From the NCBI GenBank assembly GCA_009760855.2, contig WPIO01000471.1, positions 1 through 39,653 of the forward strand: a stretch of 39,653 nt of DNA, given 5' to 3'. The notes under the pieces are model-generated. The model saw nothing but the letters and a program-made list of their open reading frames with translations, was not told the origin of the DNA and did not search any database. The stretch is from Cristatella mucedo. Its lineage: Eukaryota > Bryozoa > Phylactolaemata > Cristatellidae. Shown here piece after piece: positions 12,001-20,804 of the stretch; position 1 is the first letter of the stretch; each line of letters opens with the position of its first letter. Both the position numbers and the translations under genes were made by a program.

Positions 12001-14071
12001 TGTTTTTACTCTGCTTTCCTTCTCAGTACAGCTCTTCTTCTGTTTTTACTGTTTTCCTTCTCAGTACTGCTCTTCTTCTGATTTTACTCTGCTTTCCTTC
12101 TCAGTACTTCTTCTTCTTCTGTTTTTACTCTGCTTTCCTTCTCAGTACTGTTCTTCTTCTGTTTTTTAAAAGCTTTCCTTCTCAGTACTGCTCTTCTTCA
12201 GTTTTTTACTCTGCTTTCCTTCTCAGTACTGCTCTCCTTCTTCTGTTTTTACTCTGCTTTCCTTCTTCAGTACTGTTCTTCTTCTGTTTTTACTGCTTTC
12301 CTTCTCAGTACTGCTCTTCTTCTGTTTTTACTGCTTTCCTTCTCAGTACTGCTCTTCTTCTGTTTTTAACTGCTTTCCTTCTCAGTACTGCTCTCTCTTC
12401 TGTTTTTTACTCTGCTTTCCTTCTCAGTACTGCTCTTCTTCTCTGTTTTTTACTGCTTCTTCTCAGTACTGCTCTTCTTCTATTTTTTACTCTGCTTTCC
12501 TTCTCAGTACTGTTCTTCTTCTATTTTTACTGCTTTCCTTTCTCAGTACTGCTCTTCTTCTGTTTTTACTCTGCTTTCCTTCTCAGTACTGTTCTTCTTC
12601 TATTTTTACTGCTTTCCTTCTCAGTACTGCTCTTCTTCTGTTTTTACTCTGCTGCTTTCCTTCTCAGTACTGTTCTTCTTTCTGTTTTTTACTCTGCTTT
12701 CCTTCTCAGTACTGCTCTTCTCTGTTGTTTTACTGCTTTCCTTCTCAGTACTGCTCTTCTTCTATTTTTTACTCTGCTTTCCTTCTCAGTACTGCTCTTC
12801 TTCTGTTTTTACTGCTTTCCTTCTCAGTACTGCTCTTCTTCTGTTTTTTTACTCTGCTTTCCTTCTCAGTACTGCTCTTCTTCTATTTTTACTGCTTTCC
12901 TTCTCAGTACTGCTCTTCTTCTGTTTTTACTCTGCTTTCCTTCTCAGTACTGTTCTTCTTCTGTTTGTTACTGCTTTCCTTCTCAGTACTGCTCTTCTTC
13001 TGTTTTTACTCTGCTTTCCTTCTCAGTACTGCTCTTCTTCTGTTTTTACTCTGCTTTCCTTCTCAGTACTGTTGTTCTTCTTCTGTTTTAAAAGCTTTCC
13101 TTCTCAGTACTGCTCTTCTTCAGTTTTTACTCTGCTTTCCTTCTCAGTACTGCTCTTCTTCTGTTTTTACTCTGCTTTCCTTCTCAGTACTGCTCTTCTT
13201 CTCTGTTTTTACTCTGCTTTCCTTCTCAGTACTGCTCTTCTTCTGTTTTTACTCTGCTTTCCTTCTCAGTACTGCTCTTCTTCTGTTTTTTACTGCTTTC
13301 CTTCTCAGTACTGCTCTTCTTCTGTTTTTACTCTGCTTTCCTTCTCAGTACTGCTCTTCTTCTGTTTTTACTGCTTTCCTTCTCAGTACTGCTCTTCTTC
13401 TGTTTTTACTGCTTTCCTTCTCAGTACTGCTCTTCTTCTGTTTTTACTCTGCTTTCCTTCTCAGTACTGCTCTTCTTCTGTTTTTACTGCTTTCCTTCTC
13501 AGTACTGCTCTTCTTCTGTTTTTACTCTGCTTTCCTTCTCAGTACTGTTCTTCTTCTATTTTTACTGCTTTTCTTCTCAGTATTGCTCTTTTTTTTTTTT
13601 TACTCTGCTTTCCTTCTCAGTACTGTTTTTCTTCTATTTTTAACTGCTTTCCTCCTCCGTACTGCTCTTCTTCTCTTTTTTCTCTGCTTTCCTTCTCAGT
13701 ACTGTTCTTCTTCTGTTTTTACTCTGCTTTCCTTCTCAGTACTGTTCTTCTTCTGTTTTAAAAGCTTTTCCTTCTCAGTACTGCTCTTCTTCAGTTTTTA
13801 CTCTGCTTTCCTTCTCAGTACTGCTCTTCTTCTGTTTTTTTACTCTGCTTTCCTTCTCAGTACTGCTCTTCTTCTGTTTTTTTACTCTGCTTTCCTTCTC
13901 AGTACTGCTCTTCTTCTTTGTTTTTACTCTGCTTTCCTTCTCAGTACTGCTCTTCTTCTGTTTTTTTTCTGCTTTCCTTCTCAGTACTGCTCTTCTTCTG
14001 TTTTTTACTCTGCTTTCCTTCTCAGTCAGTACTGCTCTTCTTCTGTTTTACTGCTTTCCTTCTCAGTACTG
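1..14071. repeat. Giant pyrimidine-rich minisatellite (38/40-bp unit)
   Basis: An uninterrupted tandem array, cut by the left window edge and ending where the motif dissolves near 14071. Each unit holds, in order, a T-run, ACTCTG (or ACTCCG, or the 2-bp shorter ACTG), TTCCTTCTCAG, TACTG, then T/C followed by TCTTCTTCTG. The two main lengths are 40 and 38 bp, which gives about 360 copies by division. The plus strand is strongly pyrimidine-rich. Its complement carries GAAGAA runs. CAGTACTG in every unit is an 8-bp palindrome containing a ScaI site. Variants are regional: the TACTGT form dominates the left, and TACTGC becomes dominant after about 12.6 kb. Slightly degenerate patches lie near 960-1000, 2920-2960, 6180-6220 and 11390-11420. 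No plus-strand frame of the consensus unit contains a stop codon, so very long open frames arise with no coding meaning. Confidence 0.97.
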
Positions 14072-14440
14072 CCTCTCGCTCTTCGCATTCACTTTCTTCG
14101 GTTCCGTAAAAACGAAGTTTTTGAAAAACGACTGCAAGCACGAGTGCGAGCACAACACTGATGCTTCCTATGCACCGCTATGCACCGCTTAAAGTGAACG
14201 AGTGAGACACTGGATGCTAGGGCGGATGTGTCGGCTGTTTCACTGTGTTCACTCCAACTTTCGGTGGGCCTATCCGAAGCTGGCTCGTAGAATTTTAGCT
14301 CTCAACTCAAAGCAGAAAGTCGGGCCAAGAGGCGGCTCTTGTCTCGACTCGTGAGCTGGTACTCTCGTAAGTCAAGGCACCGCTGTATTAATGAAAGTTA
14401 GCAGCGTCGGCTCTTAGCTCTGGGCTTCATTACGCTCTGG
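14072..14440. other. Single-copy right flank of the 14-kb array
   Basis: The repeat motif decays over 14060-14100 into ordinary mixed-composition sequence. I see no coding frame, RNA gene or repeat here. It is useful only as a unique anchor for sizing the array. Confidence 0.6.
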
Positions 14441-14793
14441 CAGCTAATTTCTCATCCACCTGTGGCTACAGCGATACTGCACCCCCTGAGCTGCCTCCCT
14501 GGCCAGCACGTTTTCACCACCTTCAGCACCCGCCGGACGAAGCTCCGACGGAGCGATTCGCTGCCGCCTCCATCCGTGCAGCCGCTGCCGCTGCCTTCGC
14601 GCGCGCGCGGCACTCGAGAGAGATCGAGTTCTGACGAACGCATTCCGGCAGCAGCCGGAGCGCTGCGCTCGCCGCCGCTCCGGCGAGCGACTTAGCAGCA
14701 GCACGACGGACGGAGGCCACCGAAAAGTGGGTCGTCGAGCGTAAGTAAGCCCAGCGTGTTTACTGCAGCTTCGCTCCGGATAATTGGCGGGCT

Positions 14794-14808
14794 CTGACTG
14801 GAGCAGCA

Positions 14809-14843
<35 letters not shown>

Positions 14844-14861
14844 TGCCGCTGCTCCAGTCAG
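14794..14861. repeat. (GGC)n run bracketed by inverted arms
   Basis: The arm CTGACTGGAGCAGC at 14794-14807 is repeated as its exact reverse complement at 14848-14861. Between them lies an almost pure GGC run. The arms could pair and leave a G-rich loop with hairpin or G-quadruplex potential. Confidence 0.75.
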
Positions 14862-15090
14862 ACGGCGAAGCTTTCGATGCCTCAAAGTTTCACGCCAAGT
14901 TTCACACCTGCCGCGTCGCCCGCTCGATTGCTCGGTCGACTGCTCTGCAATCTCGCTTGCCCCAAGGAAGCGTCGAGCGCCGCCGCCGCCGCCGCCCGCG
15001 ATTGGCGCGCGGCGGCGGCGGCGGGCGGCGGCGGCGGGCTTCTTGGGTGGCGCAGCGGAGCGGGCCTGGTGGCTCTTTTCTGTCGGCATT

Positions 15091-15126
15091 TTTTCCGCGG
15101 AAGCCGAGCTCGGCTTTCGCGGAAAA
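15091..15126. repeat. 36-bp near-perfect palindrome
   Basis: Two 18-bp arms meet with no spacer at a GAGCTC centre (15106-15111). The left arm begins TTTTCCGCGG and the right arm ends CGCGGAAAA. A single base pair departs from symmetry. It sits inside the CpG-rich island, so it could be a dimer-binding site or simply a cruciform-forming sequence. No family assignment is possible from sequence alone. Confidence 0.8.
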
Positions 15127-15483
15127 TCTCGTCCGCCGCGCTTCGCCGCGCCGTTGCGCACGGCGCTCAAGGTGCAGCAGCCACCCTGCTGCTGCTGCTG
15201 CCGCCGCCGCCGCAGGCCGCAGCAGCGCGAGGCCGCACCTGCTGCTTCCGCCGCTCTTCAGTTTCAGATGACTCGCGCCGCTGGCCTTTCCGTTAGGGCG
15301 TCGTCAGCGGTAGCGCGAGGACTTTACACTTGCGTCTGCTTGCAGCTGCGCCTAATAGTCCACCGGATCGCCGAGCCAACCGGCAGGAGCGCCTAAATTC
15401 GGATGATAATGATCGTGGGAAGCTCTCTCGCTGTCAACAATGCTTTCGCCAGTCGACTTTCTCGGGGGGGCGTCGCCGCTGAT

Positions 15484-15484
<1 letters not shown>

Positions 15485-15578
<94 letters not shown>
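15485..15578. repeat. (GA)n microsatellite, 47 units
   Basis: A perfect AG/GA dinucleotide run of 94 bp at the right edge of the CpG-rich island. The open Arg-Glu and Leu-Ser frames through it are artefacts of the repeat. Confidence 0.97.
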
Positions 15579-15582
<4 letters not shown>

Positions 15583-16537
15583 CAGACCGTCGATCGCCTT
15601 CGCCTTTGTGCGTCGGGGGCCGAGGCTGAGGGCGCAGCTGGAAGCGTGGGTTCTAAAAAAAAGAATCGGCCCTTCTCTGGCCGGCCCGGTCCAGTCCGAC
15701 CCGGTCGTGGTTGAAAGGCGTCAGCACGCACCGCTCGAATGGTCTGCTGGGCTGCGGCACTGTTAAATGTACGTCTTTGAACGCCCTGAAAAGGGCACGT
15801 GAGCACGTGCTCTCGTCGACGTTTCGCGATTTGTGCGCGAGTTCGAACCGTCGGAAGGAATTGTGCGGCGGCGAACCCGATCTGCAGGGTGTGGTGCAGT
15901 GCAGAGAGTTTTCTCAATTGTGGCTAGTAACCTCGCACCTCTTCGCGAGTTTATTTTTAATCGCTGATTTCTAGTCGCTTTGTGATCGCTGGAAATTCTG
16001 CTACTAAAATAAAAGTATTGAGCTTTTGAATGCTGGAATATGGCTGCTTTTTTTCTTGGGCCATTGGCCGCAAGACCGATTGACCCATGACCTTGACTCG
16101 CCGAGCAATGGTCAAGGACGTGATGCAGCCACCGGCTGCATCGTCTTCGAAGCGCCGTCTACATCGAACCAGCCTTCAGCAACAGAGGCCAATTTGAAGT
16201 ATCGCTAATTGCATGGGAAGACTTGATGGCTAAAAATACGATTCAAGACTGCCATTTAAGCTGTCGCCATTTCACCAACGCTTTTTGAGCAGGTTCACTG
16301 TCTGTTGCAAGATTACCGAGGGGTAGCGTCTCCGAACATTAGAATAATATGAATGACGTAGCAGCTGCATGACACTAAAAGAGGACTAGTTATCTTTCTC
16401 GGTTCTTTACTTATGTAATAAAGGTGTGCATTAGCTTACATATAAGTATACTGTCGTATAGAGTATCAGTATGCTGTTACCAGAATGCTATAAGTACTCT
16501 TATACGTATTTATTTTACATAAGTGTAATAGTAACTG
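15579..16537. other. Non-genic stretch with E-box pair and small hairpin
   Basis: Mixed-composition DNA with no recognisable gene. It holds two CACGTG E-boxes (15796-15801 and 15804-15809), an isolated AATAAA at 16008-16013, and a 9-bp inverted repeat, GATGCAGCC / GGCTGCATC, at 16122-16142 with a 3-nt loop. Open frames up to about 108 codons are short and unlike known families. Confidence 0.4.
15796..15809. promoter_or_regulatory. Twin CACGTG E-boxes
   Basis: Two perfect E-boxes lie 8 bp apart start to start, and the second forms the core of the 12-bp palindrome GAGCACGTGCTC. CACGTG is the binding core of bHLH-ZIP factors such as Myc/Max and USF. The spacing and position beside a CpG-rich island are suggestive only. 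Confidence 0.3.
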
Positions 16538-16562
16538 TATATATATATATATATATATATAT
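16538..16562. repeat. (TA)n microsatellite
   Basis: A short AT dinucleotide run in an AT-rich neighbourhood. Confidence 0.9.
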
Positions 16563-16739
16563 TTATTTATATATAAACATCTATACAGGTATATAAATGT
16601 GTGTGTACTTGCACTTGTACTACATACAGTACGTAGTCCGAAATAGTGTGAACGGCAAAAAAGTACGATAATCTACCACTTGCTGCCCTTAAGAGCTTTA
16701 TTTTAGCGGTTTCAAAGCTTATGTCCATCGCAGTTTCTC

Positions 16740-16853
16740 GAAAAGACCAAAAATTGCTTGGCGACCCTTTAAGAGCATTTAACTCGTGTGCTCCCAAGGC
16801 CTTGAACTCACTTCCGATTGACGGCATGACTTCTAGAGCTTTTTTCGGAAATC
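16740..16853 (+). mobile_element. Old CR1/L2-type LINE scrap (C-terminal ORF2 region)
   Basis: The plus-strand translation contains LGDPLRAFNSCAPKALNSLP, which lines up with the segment LKSFGDRAFSS...WNSLPTCVTTSPDLTTF seen in the better copies in this window. That segment is the conserved region after the reverse transcriptase domain. This is the most diverged copy here, with no 3' tail or target-site duplication visible. The minus-strand 86-codon frame over it is a shadow. Confidence 0.55.
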
Positions 16854-18049
16854 CAACAGCCTATACTAGCTAACCCAACTACACTAATCGCAAATCACTT
16901 ACGCCTGCATACTGTACGGTGTCTTCTTTACACTCTCGCATACACTTGCGCATATGCATAAATAGCACATTCGAGTCGCTTTCTCGAACCTATTGCATTG
17001 GGGGTGGGGGTTTCTTTTCACCGAATTTTTGGGAGCGCAACATTCCACGATGTCGCAGCCAGAGGATAAATCTCCATCGTTTCAAACATTTGCTTCCACT
17101 GTAGTCTCTTATTTGCTAAAAAGCCACCGAACCGCCGTACTACGACGGTACTCGTTTGTAACCCGACTATAGCGCTAGCTCTCCGGCGCCTAACTGAGCG
17201 ACTCCATCCCCTCGTCGGAGCGCTTAGTTAGCTCTCAGTCATATAAATAAGCCACTTCCGTTGGTTCAGCCACTTCCGCTCCCTTTGAGCGCCCGACAGT
17301 CGAGCGTCGGCGTCTTCATGCATTCCCTCGGCCGACATACTGGTCACGCGGCAGCTTAATGGCCGCTCTTCATCGTCGTGCTCATTCCGTTGAACGCTTG
17401 AGCGCTGCATTCGTTACTAACCTAAAATTAGGATCGGCAAGCGGAAACCTGCGACTGCAACCTGCACTGCGAAGATTCGAACTGAGCCGATGGCCGAGGC
17501 GCACCGGGCGGACCGGGGCGGACCGGGCTCACCCTTCACCTTGCACCCCGCTCATTGCACGGGGCCTGCGAACGGTCATCCGTCGGCTCGGCTAGCTGGG
17601 GCTGTGAAATCAAAGTCTGGCGTCGCGCCGCCCTCCTGGCAAGTCGAGGCTCCCCACTAGTATTTCCGCTTCTTTGCCTATTGATCGGACCGCTGCAACT
17701 GCGCTTCGAAGGAAGGGGGCCCCGCAAACGCAGTCGATAGCCGTAAGCACTATCGCTACTCGATCGCATTAGTGCGTCTTTCAGTATGGCTCTTCATAGC
17801 TGGAAACTTGTTTGCCGAGTTCACCCGCTGCTGAGCGCAAGTGCTTCGGGCTTCGGGCGAGCACGAGCGCGCTCCGAAAATTGCCGCCACGTTCGTGGGG
17901 CGAGGCCGGACTCGGCCGGACATTTCATAGGCGAAGCGCTGTTGCTGCTGCAGGTCCCAGGTTGCAACTGGAAGTCTTCTATTGCAGATGCACAGCAGTT
18001 ATCATGACTTGACTATTCGCCATGATAACAGCTCCAAGTTTGATTCCTC
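16854..18049. other. Single-copy stretch with small inverted repeats
   Basis: No gene recognised. An imperfect hairpin lies at 17190-17231 (arms about 16 nt, starting CTAACTGAGCG and ending CTTAGTTAG). A 9-bp inverted repeat, GTTATCATG / CATGATAAC, lies at 17998-18029. Open frames of 60-78 codons occur on both strands and look random. Confidence 0.4.
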
Positions 18050-18425
18050 TGCCGTTCACGTCCGATCTATAACCACGATCATGGGCTAATGGCATCCGCA
18101 CATGAATGGCAGCAAACTTTCTTAAATTGAATGACGACAAAAAAGTTACTAGCTATAGGCAAACAAAGTGTGGCTCAGGAATAGGAAAAATCTGACGTTC
18201 AAAATCTGCTCCGCCAGCGTATCTCCTTTTGAATCTGCACGTGATCTAGGAATTCATGTTCAAAGCGATGACCTCTCGTTAGACGACCACGTCAGCTCCA
18301 CAGTCAAGCCTGCCTACTTCAGCTGCATAACTTGCTAAAATTTGTGTTGTTTAGGCAGGAACATCACATCTAAATTAGTCCACGCATCTTGTGACATCCC
18401 GTCATGACTTCGGTAGCTCACTGCT
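18050..18425 (+). mobile_element. LINE fragment, RT C-terminal part, plus strand
   Basis: In-frame pieces read IRT*MAANFLKLNDDK (the Trp of the usual IRTWM motif is a TGA stop), then PFESARDLGIHVQSDDLSLD and SSTVKPAYF. These are the post-active-site part of a CR1/L2-type reverse transcriptase. The frame is broken by stops and indels. It ends abruptly after CTCACTGCTT, the position where the intact family continues with the RLDxCNSLLxGLP motif. At that exact point the 3' tail of the minus-strand copy begins, so this fragment appears to have been the insertion target. Confidence 0.8.
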
Positions 18426-19092
18426 TATAATGATAATGATAATAATGCTAATGCACTTGATAAAGCGCCCTCGGAGAACTCAATCTCTCTCTAGGCGCGT
18501 TACATTTGCTGAAAAGGAAACACGATCGAATGGTCAGTGGTCGTATGCTCAATAAACAACAAGAATAACATGGTTAGGGGTGACATGCACAGGGTCCGCA
18601 CGCAAGTGTGGTAAGTGGCAGCATGCAACAGTGTAAGCACGCATAAGCACATAAAGCTCAAATCATAGGAATCCACTAAATGCTGTGATAAATAGATGCA
18701 TTTTTTTGCTCTTTTTTAAATTTGGTCAAGTGAGGGAATGTCGTGATGCAAGTCGGGAGTGAGTTCCACGCTTTGGGAGCATTTGAACTAAAGGCACGGT
18801 CTCCAAAGGATCTAATTTTTGTGGGATGTATACAATTAGAGGTGAACAATTAGATTCCGAAAAGTGACTGGTACGATACTTAGCCTCATGCGGGAGTAGT
18901 TCTGATAGGTAGGCTGGAGCCAAAGAATGAAGAGACCTAAAAGTGAGCGACAAAACCTCGAAGTCGACGTGTTGCTTGCTTGACTGGGAGCCAGTGCAGG
19001 TCGGCGAGAAGTGGTGTGACGTGCGGCAACTGCGACGCGCTCACGACAGACAAGCCTGGCTGCAGAGTTTTGTACTAGCCGTAAGTGCCGAG
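18426..19092 (-). mobile_element. 5'-truncated LINE copy with (ATT)-type 3' tail
   Basis: Read on the minus strand, the element runs from about 19092 to a trinucleotide-rich tail at 18426-18452. The coding part 18953-18726 gives LTFRSLHSLAPAYLSELLPH and further on LPKRGTHSR, the C-terminal end of the family's ORF2, with frame damage. The 3' UTR ends in a conserved GCGCCTAG...GAGGGCGCTTT segment able to form a stem, then GTGCATTAGC and the (ATT/ATC)n tail. The same ending is found at 22708, 24552 and 28735, which defines one family in this window. Confidence 0.85.
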
Positions 19093-19130
19093 GCGTTATA
19101 ATAATAAAATCATAATACTAAGCCGAGGCG
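19087..19130. repeat. 9-bp direct repeat around a 26-bp AT-rich insert
   Basis: GCCGAGGCG occurs at 19087-19095 and 19122-19130, separated by an AT-rich segment resembling a LINE (ATT)n tail. It could be the target-site duplication of a tail-only insertion. The short length leaves chance as a real alternative. Confidence 0.4.
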
Positions 19131-20371
19131 CGTGCACGCGAATGCGAATGCTTTCGTCGAGCGGCAATAAATGGCCTCAAGGAGCGTCTCGGCGCGGCTG
19201 ATGCACCCAGCTCGCGCGCGCACCAGCTGCCCTGGGCTCTAAAATGATGTCCGATCTACCGTCGCTTCGCCTAGCGCTTCCCTTGGCAGCCGCGAGCGGG
19301 TGAATCGAGTCGGCGGCCAGCTAATCTGCACGGTTTTCCCGCGGGAATATGCGGTAGAGTGTGCTTATCTTTCTCTTCTCGCCACCCGTCTCAGATTAAC
19401 CACCATGGCAGCCTGGCGAGCACCCGGGCAGCCTTGACCCCTGGCGCCCCCTCGCGCGCCGGCCGTCGGCCCGGCGCGCGCTGCTCAGCCAGGAGCGTCT
19501 TCCTCGCTCGGCCGAACTCGGGGGCGCGCCTCGCCAAAGCATCGGATTGGTGGACTGCTTAGCAGCAGGCGGTCGATTTCTATCGGACGCCGCCACCGAC
19601 GCCGGTCAGAGCCGCGAGGCGCGTCCGAGTAACGACGAAAACGCTGCCACCCTCCCGCGACTGCTGTCAATACTGACCGACGCGCAAATGCCGGCGGCGG
19701 GCGGCGGCGGCGGCGGCGGGCGGCGGCGGCGGCGGCGGCGGCGGCGGAGGCGGCGGCGGCGGAGGCGGCGGAGGCGGACGCAACGACTTCGAGGACGCGC
19801 AGGCGCATCGCCTGCACGGCTCCGCGCCGCAGTACTACTCCGCCAGAGTAGTCCACAGGCTGGCTGCGGCCTGGCTAGACGAGCTGCGGGCTTCCGGTGC
19901 GAGCCTGGGCGGAGCGACCTCGGTGACGCGGCGACTCAGTAGAGCGCCGAAGTATCTATTATGATCGCCAGCCGACGCCGGTGCATTTTTTAGGCACAAG
20001 ATCAAAGGTGCATCGTCATTCAGACCGGCGCAGCATTCTATTGGCATACGCGAGACTCCGGCAAATTGAGTGACTTCGCAGAATAATGGATCTCACGGAT
20101 TGCAAAGCAATACTTGGCAGCGTGTGCGTGGCAAAATAGGAGAACTAGATCGCGATCAATGCACTTCGCATAGGCCGGATAAAGACCTAGTGTGACGTAC
20201 TGAGTGACAATAACTTGCACAGCAATTGCCGCGGGCCTGAGCTCATAAAGGGGGCGCAATTCACGAGAACGCCGCAGCGAGCGGGAGGCCATTACGCAAG
20301 GTGGCGCTGCGCCGCGTCCCTATCGTGGTCCAGAGTGCGAGTCCAGGTCGTTAGGCCTGCAGCGGCAACAC

Positions 20372-20440
20372 ACCCAGGTGTCACCTGGGTGACACGATGG
20401 ATCGCCGCTCGCGATGCGTCGCAAGCGGCAATCCATCGTG
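20372..20440. repeat. Two adjacent inverted repeats
   Basis: ACCCAGGTG and CACCTGGGT (20372-20390) form a 9-bp palindrome with a 1-nt centre, giving two abutting E-boxes. Next to it, 20393-20409 (CACGATGGATCGCCGCT) pairs with 20424-20440 with one mismatch over 17 bp around a 14-nt loop. A transcript here would fold into a stable hairpin. Confidence 0.75.
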
Positions 20441-20689
20441 GACCCCTAATAAGCGGCGCCTCTCGGCCCGGCTGTTCAAGGGTGCGTCGCCCCCGGCGTC
20501 GAGGTCTGTCCGCCAGCAACGACCGCGCCCCCTTCGTTCCTTTACGTGTCGCTCAAGCCCCGCGTTCGAGCAGTCGCTGCGCCGGCGAATGAGGAGTCGC
20601 GCCACGCGGACAGCACGTGGGCCAATTTTTCGAATCAAAATCGCGATGGAAAAAATTGAGCTATGATGGTAGCGATCTCTAAACGCATT

Positions 20690-20728
20690 TGACCTGACGT
20701 ATCGCTTCGCAGCTTGACCTTCAGGTCA
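20690..20728. promoter_or_regulatory. Nuclear-receptor-like half-site cluster
   Basis: TGACCT at 20690, then TGACCT TC AGGTCA at 20715-20728, an everted repeat of the AGGTCA half-site with 2-bp spacing. The motif is short. Function is an inference. Confidence 0.25.
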
Positions 20729-20804
20729 AGGGGAGCTGCTTGACCGCCCAGCGGCCGCTCGTGCAAGCATCTATAGTCGCACGACCGCTTAAGCAGCCGG
20801 CGAA

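Larger units (their letters stand above)
14440..15420. promoter_or_regulatory. CpG-rich island, possible promoter region
   Basis: About 1 kb of markedly GC- and CpG-rich DNA with several GGC/GCC/CTG runs (14805-14847, 14976-14999, 15010-15035, 15184-15215) and a 36-bp near-palindrome. Open frames exist on both strands, but they are Ala/Gly/Arg-rich products of the triplet runs and match no family I recognise. Such islands often mark promoters or first exons. I see no convincing start, splice junction or conserved domain, so a gene is only possible here. Direction of transcription cannot be told. Confidence 0.35.
19131..20800. promoter_or_regulatory. Second CpG-rich island with GGC runs and hairpins
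   Basis: CpG-rich DNA with GGC/GGA triplet runs at about 19689-19778. It contains the 12-bp palindrome TTCCCGCGGGAA at 19336-19347 (its TTTCCCGC flank fits the E2F core), two adjacent hairpins at 20372-20440 and half-sites resembling nuclear-receptor motifs at 20690-20728. Overlapping open frames on both strands (up to 131 codons) are Ala/Arg/Gly-rich and carry no domain I know. A promoter or first exon is possible but not shown. Confidence 0.35.

Noticed and set aside
3996-13091. Open frames of up to 1961 codons across the left array
   Set aside because: The consensus unit has no stop in any plus-strand frame and unit lengths are not multiples of three, so all frames stay open and cycle through the same peptides. 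Length carries no coding evidence here.
14760-15396. Overlapping Ala/Gly/Arg-rich frames as a gene
   Set aside because: They come from GGC/GCC/CTG runs on both strands, lack any recognisable domain, and no splice structure could be supported.
15440-15917. Arg-Glu and Leu-Ser repeat proteins over the (GA)n run
   Set aside because: Direct consequence of a dinucleotide repeat being open in several frames.
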